Below are positions 46,318 to 57,981 of a DNA stretch of 64,000 nucleotides, piece by piece. This DNA comes from Sambucus nigra (lineage: Eukaryota > Streptophyta > Magnoliopsida > Dipsacales > Adoxaceae). Position numbers and translations under genes: made by a program. Positions within the stretch are counted from its first letter, which is position 1, and each line of letters opens with the position of its first letter. The notes below the pieces were generated by a model. It ran no database searches and was not told where the DNA came from. It saw nothing but the letters and a program-made list of their open reading frames with translations. The stretch lies in the NCBI GenBank assembly GCA_949130495.1, contig OX422211.1, positions 447,276,219-447,340,218 of the forward strand. The letters are read 5' to 3'.

Positions 46318-47560
46318 TGACACCCCGCCTATATAAACATCGGTTGATCAGTCCTTCATAAAAATAAAATAGGAATCTCATATGGTTCATTCTTAGCATC
46401 ACTGTCGAAAACTTTTTAAATTACTAACCACCAATATTTTAAATAAATCGGTGTCAAATTTTATCTTTTATCAAACTGCAACATGCGTAAATAAGCATAG
46501 TTACCAAACCATACACGCAGTACTAATATGCATCCATTATAAGATAAATACTGAATAAAATAATACCATATAAACAATCAATTCCCAAGTCTAATATAAA
46601 GTTCAAGAATATATAAACCTCAGTACATAGTCTGAACTGAAATAAAAGAGTAAAACTGAAGGGGCAATACGCCCAAATGAAATAACTAAACCACATCCTA
46701 CTCTAGGAATGAAGTGACTAAAGTGTCTAATCCAAACCCTGCAAGCATACACAAGTGATGTAGCTACGTATCCCTAGAACAGATCAACAAGTTGGGTGTC
46801 CCTATGGCTGGACACCTAAAAGGTATTGAAAATATTTTGCACATGATTCATAGCCCAAGAAAACCTTTTGAAAATATTTTTCAAAACATTAAAATCCCAG
46901 TTTTGAAATAAGTTATTGATTACACATGTTTGTTCAACATACACTCTCTTGAGATCCTAACCTCTCAAATAATGTTCACGCCTAACGTCATCTAACTAGC
47001 TATGCTACCCACCCAACTAGGTCTCATGAATAGCTATCTAACCCTTGCAGATTGTGCTCCCCCGTACTGCCCATACAGTACGCCACAGTGTACCCTTAAT
47101 TCTCATTAAGTCCATAGTTAAATTTATCTTTAAATCCTCCATACGTCCCTTACAGTATGCTATCACAATACTAATACTTAACGTCACACGTATGTTATTA
47201 TGAAAACATAATTAACATTTTCATATACATTATCATTAACCCATAATGAACATCTCAAATATGTTATCATTAATCCATAATTAACATCTCACGTATGTTA
47301 TCATTAAAACATTTCATTAAGTTGCTTTACTTAATTGATCTTTAGATATACGCTATCAAACTTTACTACTATCACCCTTGGTAGAGTATCTCATAATTAA
47401 GTCACTTTTAGATATACGTTATATGTCTTTCCTACATCACACACACGTAGGTTAATCACATTTGTATATATTTGTCACACATGTAAAATACAAAACTATA
47501 GCATCTCCGAAATGTCCCCTCGTGATGTGGCATACTCTGCTATCAGGTCCATATACCTCT
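46318..47560 (-). repeat. Element E 5' LTR, interrupted by H
   Basis: Matches 40964 to about 42206 of the 3' LTR, including the 34-35 bp tandem array at 47187-47310. Homology stops at CATATACCTCT, where LTR H begins with TGTTATACCCCG. CCTCT (47556-47560) is the candidate target duplication. Confidence 0.87.
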
Positions 47561-48549
47561 TGTTATACCCCGTATTTTCTTCTAAAATAAATAATGAAAT
47601 AATATTTTTGGAATAAATAATTAATTTTGGAAATTGGACCTAATTAAATTTTTATTTAAAAATTGCACAGTTGAAAATTGTTGTTTAGTTATATTTGTAT
47701 TTGACTAATTTTTATGTGCATGTATATGGCATTTACATATAATGAAGAAAAATACATAATTAATGTGCGACACAAATTAAAAGTATCAATTAGTGACATA
47801 AATAATTAGGAACATATTTCACATATGGGCTTGTTTAGATGCTTTAGACCTTTTAAAATAGTTCCAGTTTAATAGTACATAGGTTGTGAAACTTTTGGGC
47901 TAGTTGGGTTATGTTTTCGGGTCCATTTGGGGGTCCAAAAGTTGGGTTTTAGGCCTAACTCGGGATTAGCCACTTTTTTAGTGTGTAAGTGGGGGAAAAC
48001 CACTCCAGCACTATCATTTCAGAAAAGCTAAAAACAACACTAACGGAAGAGAATAGGAGAAGGGAGAAAAGAGAAGAAAATGGCAAGAAACCAAGGATAT
48101 TTCGAGAGGCTTTCTTCTACAAATTTTAAAGCAAGAACTCCCTTGCTTAATTTATGCCTTTCAATATATTTCTTAATGCATTATAATGATCCCTTTGATT
48201 TCAAGGAATTATATTTAAATCGATTGATTTGATGATGATGAATACATGTAGAGGATTGAAATTAATGTAGGAATTGTCCCAAAAATTTAGGTATCGTAAA
48301 TCTAAAGTTGGTGGTAGAATCTGTAGAGTTTTGATAGTTAAATGTGGGATATTTGGCTAAGTGATGTAGAGGATGTCTTTTTAAATTTGTGGACTAAAAT
48401 TGATTTAGATTTCATGATAAATAATCCTTTAGTGTGAATTAAACAATGGTTAGAAGTTGGGAAAACATCTAAATCGTTTAAGTCTTGAACAGACATGAAT
48501 TTTTGGGTTGATTTTTGGATTGAGAAATTTAGTTCCGTATATGTAAATT

Positions 48550-48563
48550 CACTACACCAAAAT
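48550..48563 (+). repeat. CACTA-2 left terminal inverted repeat
   Basis: CACTACACCAAAAT, exact complement of the right end 54958-54971. Confidence 0.95.
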
Positions 48564-49020
48564 ACTAATTTTGTGACTGCCTTCTTGTAACTACTAATGG
48601 GGGTGATAAATTTTATCACTGCCATTAGGAGTCACAACATTATTTGTAACTTCCATTAGGAGTCACAAAATATTTGGGTAATGAAAAATTTAAGTCAATT
48701 AGTTTGTTAGTGATAATTTGTGACTGCTATAAGGAATCACAAGTTTATAGCTGTCAGAAGGAGTCACAAATTTATCCCTAGGCTTAAGTCATGACTCTTA
48801 TGAGCAGTCATAAAATTATAACCTCTATGAGCAGTCACAAATTTTAGATTTGTGACAGCTATTAGAGATCAAAAATTTATGACTGCTCATAGCCATCACA
48901 AATTTTGGCTTTAGACTTAATTTGTGACCGCTACGAGCGGTCACAAATTTATGACGGCTCCTAGAGGTCATAAATTTTGGCATTAGAGTTAATTTGTGAC
49001 TACTATTAGGGTCACGAAAA
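48564..49020. repeat. CACTA-2 left subterminal hairpin repeats
   Basis: About 11-12 units TTTGTGACTGC-N-GGAGTCACAAA-like. The arms GTGACT and AGTCAC pair; a clear unit is the ACCGCTACGAGCGGT one near 48930. Confidence 0.88.
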
Positions 49021-49039
49021 TTTTGCCCTAGGTTTCATT

Positions 49040-52000
49040 TACCTCTCCTCTCTCCTATGTGCTCTTCAATCTCCCACTCCCTCCTCCATCCATCTTCAAT
49101 CTCCCGCTCATTTTCATTTCCCTCTTCTTTCTCCTCTCTCCAAGATCTTCATGGTCTCTCAAATTTGTCTCCAAGGTATTTTTTATATAAAAAAAATTCA
49201 TCGATTTGTGTTGCTGAGATGGTGATAGGGTTTTCAAAAGTTGGGTTTGGGTATTAAATGACTGGATTGCTGTTATGGATAGATTCATTATTTTGTTGCT
49301 GCTCATCTTAGACTACTATATATAATTTGTCATATGCTATTATTTATTCGTAATGAGACTATTTTTCTTTGTTTAATAGTGTAAAGGGTCAAACAAAGGA
49401 GGTCGTGGCTACTGATCTTGTGAGGCGAAGGAGACTGAGATGGGTCCTGAACATGAGGAGGAGGATAAAGAAGGGAATGTGAACTCTTAAACATTGTCTT
49501 TTTTCTTGCTAAAACTTATAGTTTTTTATCTGTAATGTACAAATCCATTTTTCTTATTTTGTAGCGAATAGAATTTACTTTTGGCCTTCGCAAACTTTAT
49601 CTGATATTTTTGAACTTTGAAGAATGAAATTAATTTTTGGTTCTATGACCTTATATATAGACCGGTTAGCACCAACTACTTCTCTTTCTTCTCACATCTA
49701 TTCCTACTTTTTATGTATAAATTACCTTAATTATACCCCCTATCCGAATTTAGTTTTTTTTTTAGCATTCTTAATCAAAATTTAGTTTCTTTGTTAAATT
49801 AAAACAAAAAAAATTATACCCATCTATTACAATTTAAGAGCCCCATTTTTATTTTCGCTAGTGGACTCTTAATTTCGAACAACCCAAAAGGAACATGGAC
49901 TTTTATTTTGGAATGAGAGAACTACCTTAATGTGGAAGATTTGGAAACTAGAATATTTATAAATTGATTTGATTTTATGTTGCATATAGTAGGTGATGTT
50001 GAATTAAGGGTTGAAATTTACATACAAGTTTGTTTTTTTAGATTGGAATTTGTTTTTTTGTAGATTATGATTCACTATTTGAATAATCACACTTCTCGTG
50101 TTTATAAGGAGATGACGAAAATGGGTTGCTGTGGTTGTTTTGGATTTTCATTTTTGAAAAATACCAAAAAGATATTGAGGACCTATATGCCTATCTCATT
50201 TTGTAGTACTGGTTTTATAAAACCATAAACATTATTTTTCAATATGCAGAGCCCTTTGATCCTTATAGCGAGTCGGGGGCAGGATGGACATTTGACAGAG
50301 CAGAGGCAGGTCGACTGATACACGCATTGGGGAACTGCTTGTTGACTTAAAAGGAGTTTTGTAAACAATTGACATGATAATATGAATTGCTGCTCTTGGT
50401 GGACAAAATGTCATTTTTGGAATTTTTGGTACTATTTTCAATTTGTTCAGGTCTGTATTGCATTAAATATATATATATATATATATATATGTGATAATTT
50501 ATAGCCTTTTAATTTGGTTGTGCATACTAGATTATTACAGGAATGGACCAAGGGTAGCATGATGTATGGGTTTGAAAGCGGCCCAACTGGGGTTACGAAA
50601 TGCAAATATGTTGAGTTTATAGGGAACTTTGTTTATCCTTGTAGGAATCAGGTCAGCCTACACTCTCTACATAAATATATCGATTTGTCTGTTTTCTAAT
50701 AAAGATTAGTAACAGGTTTGGTTTATGAAATTTCAGCTATCAAATTGTTTGGTTTCACTTCCTTTTTAGTTGGCCTTGTTTAGTTTTCTACCGATTTTAT
50801 GTTAACTTCCTCAATACTCATGATATCTAGATTTTGTCCACTACTATCCATGTTGATTTAGCATATTATACACACCTCTTTCGATTTCGGCTTACATTAT
50901 TAATTTGTGACATGCATACCAGTTCATTATAACAAAACTGGAAGTGAGAGGTATGATGAACACTAGTCCTTACGACAGTAGATCCAGGCCTCCCTACATC
51001 CCAATTTAATAGTTGCACTTATTAAAATGTCCCAAATAATTGTCCGCTTTCCTTTTTTGAATGATAATCAAGGAACCAAATGTCCCTTCAACATACTTCC
51101 TTCACTCTCAATATATAAAGTTTTGTTAATAATTGACATGATTTTCTTTTGTTTTTCTTTTGTTACAGCTTGTGAAAAGAATAATGTTTCCTTAAATAAT
51201 GTTAGACATGTATTGATTGTACGGTTGTTCCTATACTTCTTATATTCATGTTAAATTATGTTCTTTTACTTGCTATATAGTTGCTAAAAATGACTTTTAT
51301 TCTTTTTTTATTTTCTATCTGGAAATGTGTTGCCTTCCAAATTTCATGTAACAAATAAAAAATGGCACTTACCATTGAATGTAAACTTTACATTGAAGGT
51401 ATCTAAAAGATATCTATGCCTATACCAAAATTTCAACCATTAGAGAGACACCTCAAGTCAAAATCTCAGTTTTCCCGTTAAAACTAATGCACATAACTCA
51501 ATTTTCCCACTATCCGTGATTTATATTGTTGATAGTCGGCTTATTAAGTGGACTTGGGGTTCACAGGGTACCATTTCCCTTAGTGTTAAAATCATATGGA
51601 CCTTCAAAGATCAAATCGCTTTTGGGTTCACAAAGTAAAATATTTATGTTGAGAAACAAACAAACGAAACAGTTGACAAACCGAGTGGAATGCTTGAAAG
51701 AACGACAGAGTATCTTAGAGTGGCGCAAGTAGAAGCTTTTTAGGTTTCTGACCCAGTAGTTACTTTTGGAAGTAGTAGTCTCAAATTCATTATCCAAGTT
51801 TGTGGTCTTGATGGGGCTTGCCAAATACATGCTTTAGCTCTTTTGTTTATTAGCTTACTATTCTATATTTGCCTTGAAACAAACCTGCTACAGAGGAATA
51901 GCCAGATGAAAAAATTATGACCTTAAACATCTGTTTCTTTTATGGAATTGGTTTCGTTTGTGTTATTGTTTCATTTTGTGTTTATAAATTTTGTGTAGAG

Positions 52001-54140
52001 GGTGCTCATAATTTTGGTTTAATTCACGCAAACAAGATCTCGGAGTAACACATATCAGCTGGATAGAATGCAAATTTGACAGTTTAGAACTCATATTTTG
52101 GTATTTTATCTATGTAATCTATTTTTTATTGTTCTACATGCAGATTTGAATTACACTTAAATTATTGGAAACCGACATTTAGTTCATACGTAGGCACAAT
52201 GTGTGAGGTAAGTATCCGTGGACTGTGCTAGGAGGTTAGCAGGACTTGTTAATCTGAATAGTACATAGTTTGTATCTTTGGTATGTGTTATCTTTTATAG
52301 GTACAACACAATAACGATTATAAAACCCGATGGTTTGTTTGGCAATTATACAAGCGCGATAAATAAAGATATTGTGGTAAAGTCGTAAAGTTTTTATGTT
52401 AAATAATCGAGAAAGGATATGGTAATTCTTAACTGAATTGTGATTACACGAGTAAAGATGACTATTATGTAATTTAAATTCATTTAAGATTATTACACTG
52501 CTATTTCTCAATAAGAAGAATCTACTATAGGATTCACAAATGTTGTAACTTGATGTTTTTGGTTCAATAGCTATCAATTACTTGTTAAAATGAACGAGAT
52601 AGAACTAACTTCTTGCTTTACACGTGGCTCATTTTATAATCAATTCTGCACTTTCATTCGTAACAGTCTTGGGATTTACCTATGTACAATCAATGCGACT
52701 AATTGCCTTGATAGTATGGGTATTAAATACCCAAATGTTGTTTAGTGTGATTCTATCCCCAATCATATTTGTAAACACATTCAGCATGACATATTAGGTG
52801 ATTTTATATGAGAAAAAGCCTAGCAGATACAAGAACTAAATGTGTATTTATATGAGAAAATGATTTTATATTGCAAATGTCATAGAAGATACTCTATGAT
52901 CTTTGCATATTGTGACAGAAAATCTAGTTTGCTTCAGACTTAATAAATACTTTGAGGTTATTTGATGGATTGGACTAGTACATTTATTAGTAATGATTTG
53001 GAAGATCACACATCTAGTTAGATCATGTTTGGTTCTTTTTTCTTTTTGAGCATATGTTTCTTTCGTGTGTGTGTGAATGTCATTGTTTGATCGTTTTGAG
53101 GAAAATATCAGTTGAGAAAGTCTACACAAAAAGGAATTTATCTATGTTTAGTTGCCCCCGAACACAAGTCTTTCTACGCCAGTGGTATTTATCTATGTCT
53201 TGAACTTTGAGCCTGGCCTTTTTTTAGTTTTCTTTTCTTCATTGATTTATGTTCATTTGATGTAAGTTATGGTGAGGATGAGTGATTCAATTGGATGAGC
53301 CATATATTATTGGACATGTTTTCTTTTTATGGTTTTCTACTTGGTCAGCGTAATGAAATTTATTGGATGCATGGAGACTGGCGATAAATTTGTGACCACA
53401 ATCCCATTGTATAAATTAAAAAAATGAATCCAAACCATGTACGTTATTTGTATCTAATAGATCTCATAGTTCGTATTTATTAATAGAATTTGTAAGTTAT
53501 TAGAATAAATTTACATAGTTTAAACTCAAATATACGGGAACATAATCAAAATAACACGTATGCCTATTTTATGTATTGGAATCTGTTGATTCTTCTTATA
53601 GATATGTTAGTGTTTGATTTGTTATCTCGGCCTGATGTGGTATATTTCTAACCAGTCGTGGCATGGTTGTTGCTTACAGTTTTACTTTGATGCAGAATTG
53701 GAATCTGGTTGCCAGTATTCAGGTAAGTACCAACACCCAATTACTTTTTTATTCATACATTTTTAGGTGTTGGCCTTAGTCCCGTACTATGTTAATAAAA
53801 TGAGCACTCTTTTGTGTTTTTGTATATCCATTGTACGTATATTTATTGAACACGATTTATGTAATAGATAACCATGTTTCGTATCATCTCTTGAAAGTAT
53901 TAAATTGTCTTGGATCTTTGTACATAGATTAAAACCATGTTAATTTAAAATTTCACCTTTGTCTTAAAGGATATTGATGGCAATAATTTTGAATCCAATT
54001 ATATTTTATTGTTTGCTGGTATACACATGGTATACCTATTATACATAGTATTCAAAGGCCTAAATCCAGGTGTTCACACTTCATGGGAAGCAACACAATC
54101 ACAAGTCAATGGATACAAAGGTGCCTCACATAAAAATTTT
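49040..54140 (+). pseudogene. CACTA-2 core with exon-like pieces, unrecognised gene
   Basis: A CT-rich leader-like run (49040-49150) ends CTCCAAG before GTATTTT. Later pieces read like exons. At 49380-49485 there is a short open, basic or glycine-rich piece (GSNKGGRG in one frame). At 50250-50345 there is [20 protein letters not shown], then [12 protein letters not shown]. At 50520-50650 there is LLQEWTKGSMMYGFESGPTG, then KYVEFIGNFVYP. At 51575-51730 there is a lysine- and arginine-rich helix (RNKQTKQLTNRVECLKERQS), and a late piece at 54060-54260. Some end at GTAAGT-like donors (53732). The layout suggests a degraded multi-exon accessory gene, perhaps TNPA-like, but I recognise no domain, and captured host DNA is possible. 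Confidence 0.35.
50465..50492 (+). repeat. TA microsatellite in CACTA-2
   Basis: A run of AT dinucleotides of about 26 bp. Confidence 0.9.
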
Positions 54141-54559
54141 GAGTACATTGAACCTGCTCAATAGGCGTACTCCGAGTACATGAAGGAGGATGTCACCGCA
54201 TCAATACCCCCCACGGTTTATATACCTAGACTTCACGAAGCGTATCCACCATGTGGTGACCCCTAGTCTAGGTTCACAATGATTTGTTATATGTTCATGG
54301 AATTTCATGTCGTTGAAGTGTTGTGCCGTTATTTTTTTTAGTTTATTTTTTATTCTATGTTCATTTTGTACTTGGCACCCAAGAATGGTTTGTTTGTTGT
54401 TAACTTAAGTTTGAACAAGTTTTATGTGTACCGAATATTTGGAATGTCATAAGTATAAATCAAATGATGTCGAATTTTTTAGACGTGGTACATGTTCATA
54501 TATTTCATATACTTCTTTACTTTACTTTACTTTTTTGTATTCTACTCATTATTTCATCA

Positions 54560-54957
54560 TTTTGTGAAAATATAAAGATATTTATAATAGCTCTTGCCAT
54601 ATTTAATAAATTCAACATTTATAACTGTTAATATCAGTCACAAATTTGTCATTATTGTCAATTTTGTAACCGTTGTGAGGAGTTACAAATATTAGATTCG
54701 TAACTGCTGACAATAGTTATAAATATGAGATTCGTAACTGTTAACATCAGTTACAAATATTATAATCGTAACTGCTGAAAGCAGTTACAAACAGTAGTTA
54801 CAAATTGTGTTCATCAGTCACAACCCCGAGAGGGGTTATAAAAATTTGTGACCTCTGTTAGGAGTTATAATTTTTCTTTTGTCACCCCCTAAATTATGAC
54901 GGTAAATAGCAATTATAAAGGCCATTTGTTACTGGTAACAACACTCATAAATCTCCC
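54560..54957. repeat. CACTA-2 right subterminal repeats
   Basis: About 10 units. Most here read GTAACTGC...GCAGTTAC rather than the GTGACT...AGTCAC of the left end, so the two ends have diverged in the core of the unit while keeping pairing arms. Confidence 0.85.
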
Positions 54958-54971
54958 ATTTTGGTGTAGTG
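54958..54971 (-). repeat. CACTA-2 right terminal inverted repeat
   Basis: ATTTTGGTGTAGTG; the target duplication ATT follows at 54972-54974. Confidence 0.95.
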
Positions 54972-55409
54972 ATTTTGGGTTGCGTAACTGTTTCCGGGTT
55001 TGTAAATTCTGGGAGGAACTGTAATTGAGAAGTGGAGTGGGGAAGAAATACAGGGCCGCTCAAATGTGGTGGGCCATCGTTAGAGTGACATGCCATGTCA
55101 CGCGAACAAGCCCAGGGGTTGTTTGAGCGACGTAAGGAGGATTTGGCACTTTGTTTCCCTTTTTCGAATCTGCCTGGGTTGGTTTAGTTCCTTATAATGG
55201 TTTTGGTTTACTGTTAGGAGTAACAAATAAATTAAAAAGGGAAATTACAATTAGTGGTTAAGAAATGGTGTTCCCACATTTGATTGATAATAATTACAAA
55301 TAACTAGTGGCTAAGTAATTATTTTATGTAATGCAATTAATAATGTATTAGATGGTAAATTATCAATAAATGAAAATATTGTGGACTGTGGTTGGGTTTT
55401 TCATGGTAA

Positions 55410-57981
55410 TGTAATACCCCGTATTTTTGGCGATATTTATTTTTGTGATTAATTAATTAAATGAGAATTAATTGGGAATTAATCCGGATAAAATACTAGC
55501 GAGATGTGAGTTGGTATTTGACTATATTGAGTATATATGATGATATATGAATATTTAATTATGAAATTTGTCGTGAGATTGATATACGACAATTTGGACA
55601 TTTTATTGGGACGCGTGAGACAGTCGTGTCAGGTTATAATTATTTTAATTATAAAAGTGAAATTAAATTCTATTAACCGTATGGTCATTTTGAGTGCGCC
55701 AACGCGTCCGGAAGGGTCGAGATAGTCAGAAAATAGTAGCCGGGGGTATAGTTTCGGTCCCGGGGTATTTTTAGGCCATACCGACAACATATAGGGGTAG
55801 TTTGGTAATTTTGCATTTTTGAGAATTAAAAGTGACGAAAATTAGTAAATTATATTTTATGTGGATTTGACCCACTAAACCACTAACCAACTCATTTTAA
55901 CCTAATAGGCTACGTAGGTTATTAGAATTAGGTTTCTAATTTTTCCCAAAACAAACCCTAGCCACCATAGCCATTGGAGAAGAAAGCTTAAAGAGGGAGA
56001 GAAAGAGGAGAATTCTGCAGAGAGAGAGAGAAGGCAATTCAGCCTTCAATATTCATCCTCAAATCCAGAGAAAGATTAGAGGCAAGTGGTTTAATTACAA
56101 TTGATTTAATGCTATGCTTTCCATGTTTAGGAATTATCAAAATTGATCTTGGAAGATGATATAGACCCATGAATTGGAAGTTAAAAACTATGAATTATGT
56201 TAGGTACTGCATGTAGTAACAATATGGACGAATTATGAATTCAAAATTTTGACCCTTAATGATTTAAAAACAGATTTAAGAAGAGGTTTATGAATGTTCT
56301 TGAAAGAATTAGAAAACTAGGGTTCTTGATGAAGATTGATCCATATATAGCCATTGGTTGATGAATTGTTGGTTTTAGAACGTTATTAATGTTGTAGGAT
56401 GGTTGTATGATGATACTATAACGTTATATTAGAGCTCCATGCATTAAAAGTATGTTTTGGGATGATTTGAAAACTGCAAAACGAAGCAGTCCGTAGTCAT
56501 ACCTGGTGCATTCGATCGATCGATGTTCATCAGTCGATCGATCGACCACCATCGATCGATCGAAGGAAAAGGTCGATCGATCGACCTTCCCAGAATGAGT
56601 AAAGTTTTTCCCTATTTAAATTTTAATGGTAGTAACCCTTGGAAAATGTTATTGGAGACCTTATGAATACCCTTAAACTTAAGGAAGACCAGTAGGCATG
56701 ATTCTGAAACTTGGACCTTAATTAGACTTCAATTTGAGGAATTATTCCAAATTAATGAAATTCGATAAGTGAGATAATATTTGGGATAAAAGTGTAAATT
56801 TGAATAATTTGATGAAATGAGGTTTGGGCAGAAGTAAAGACCTTAGGAATAAAGATGTTATATGTGGGAATAATAGGAACTTAATAATCTATTTGAGATA
56901 GGTTTTAAGTATAAGAAACTACGCCGTGAGACGTGTCGACAGTTTAACTTTTATATTATCGGGAGACTTAAAATATATAATTTAGAATAATGGTATAAGG
57001 ATGTAGAGTATACCTTTATTAATATTGTGATATCTAAGAGGTGTGAATGCTTAGCATACAATTTTATGTGTATGACATACCTATCATACTTGCTATCACG
57101 GGAGGTTTACGTTAGCTTAAGGCCTTCTTATCCTTGTGTTGCCCGGATTTAGATTGGTTACCTAGATGAACATAGGTCAGAGAAGGAATTATTGGGATGT
57201 TAATAAGTTTGCTGATCGTGGGAGCGTAGGTATGTGCGTGACCCATGTGATGTGACTGTGTTCGCCTCCATTGTTTGTGATGTTGTTATCTGAGAACGAT
57301 TCCTGAGAGATTCAAAATGCGTGATCCTTATGTACGTGATGTACCGGGATAGATAGCAGAGTATGTGTGCACCACAGCTTAGTCTCGGGGTGCGTGTATT
57401 GTATATTTATGATGCGAATAATATACAGTTAAATGAAAAGGAATCTGCTATGTTAAATTATGTGTATAGTTATGGTAACTTGATGAAAAGATAAAAGGGG
57501 ACAGATATCAATAAATGGTTTTATTACTAATTGGGAATCCGAGAATTAAAGCAGAACTCTCTATTTAATTGTTAAGGTTGGAATTAAAATGTGAACCTAG
57601 TAGAAGTGCTAGAAATCCTTTGGAACTAGATAGTTAGGGGAAAACACATGAATGGGTACAGGAACGTTAGGAGTGCACAGTTAGACGAGAGGTGAGTATC
57701 TCATGTGAGAGCACGTCCTAACATGTACTTTTCATTTATTGTCTTAATTGTTATTAAAGCACTTGCTGTTTTCAAAATACTCTCCACTTTCGGGCTCTGA
57801 CCCGTTTGCTTTCAAATCTATTTTTTGTAAAAACCATTTTAGGTGCCCAGCCACAAGGACACCACGCTTAGGATCCTCATACAGGTGACGAGCTGTAGCT
57901 GTTTGTGAAAGTTACAGGGATTTGGTTTTAGACGCTTCTATCATTTGGATTCCATGTTCAGTATTCCTCTGTTGTAGGGCA
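55410..57981 (+). repeat. LTR G: Tekay-like gypsy LTR, 3' end cut by element F
   Basis: Starts TGTAATACCCCGTATTTTTG. It has a leader-like segment (AAACAAACCCTAGCCACC near 55950, then GAGA-rich) and a later segment CATACAGGTGACGAGC (about 57880) that corresponds to part of E's LTR. In E about 440 bp follow this point; in G only about 95 bp follow before 57982, so the 3' end is missing. Four TCGATCGATCGA blocks lie at 56514-56586. GGTAA (55405-55409) is the candidate target duplication in H. No gag or pol is seen. Confidence 0.78.
56514..56586. repeat. TCGATCGATCGA palindrome array in LTR G
   Basis: Four blocks of overlapping CGAT units within about 70 bp, spaced by short non-repeated words, about 1.1 kb after the LTR start. 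Confidence 0.92.

Larger units (their letters stand above)
40964..47560 (-). mobile_element. Element E: Tekay-like Ty3/gypsy element, internally shrunken, 5' LTR broken
   Basis: Two related segments, 40964-43438 and 46318-47560, both start TGACACC on the plus strand and share sequence throughout. On the minus strand they are the 3' and 5' LTRs. The purine tract (43441-43451) lies next to the first and a Met-type primer site (46301-46313) next to the second, fixing the orientation as minus. The internal part is only 2.9 kb and holds a gag zinc knuckle (45113-45151) but no readable pol, so most of pol is deleted or erased. The 5' LTR is interrupted at 47560 by LTR H; its remainder should lie beyond the right edge. 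Confidence 0.88.
48550..54971 (+). mobile_element. CACTA-2: complete CACTA element, no transposase seen
   Basis: The ends are CACTACACCAAAAT (48550) and ATTTTGGTGTAGTG (to 54971), perfect inverted repeats of 14 bp. They are flanked by 3-bp copies of ATT (48547-48549 and 54972-54974), as CACTA elements make. Both ends carry hairpin-like subterminal repeats. The left end matches CACTA-1's 5' end closely (for example CCAAAATRCTAATTTTGTGA and AAGTCAATTAGTTTG), so both belong to one family and CACTA-2 reads left to right. The 5.5-kb core has no tnp2 phrases, only short exon-like pieces. It is probably a non-autonomous form. The termini and target duplication are intact. Confidence 0.93.
47561..55409 (+). 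mobile_element. LTR H: gypsy LTR, split by CACTA-2 and cut by G
   Basis: Starts TGTTATACCCCGTATTTTC, the start type of Tekay-like gypsy LTRs, at the breakpoint of E's LTR. It runs 47561-48549, is interrupted by CACTA-2, and resumes at 54975-55409 until LTR G begins. About 1.42 kb of H is visible and its end is beyond the window, so I cannot say whether it is a solo LTR or part of a full element. The visible part has an inverted repeat GTGACATGcCATGTCAC (55085-55101) and a pair CGCTCAAA/TTTGAGCG about 60 bp apart around it. It shares little with G after the first 20 bases. Confidence 0.75.

Noticed and set aside
48564..49020. Regularly spaced repeats that might suggest a CRISPR array
   Set aside because: Units are degenerate inverted repeats inside CACTA ends of a plant genome; no unique spacers or cas genes.
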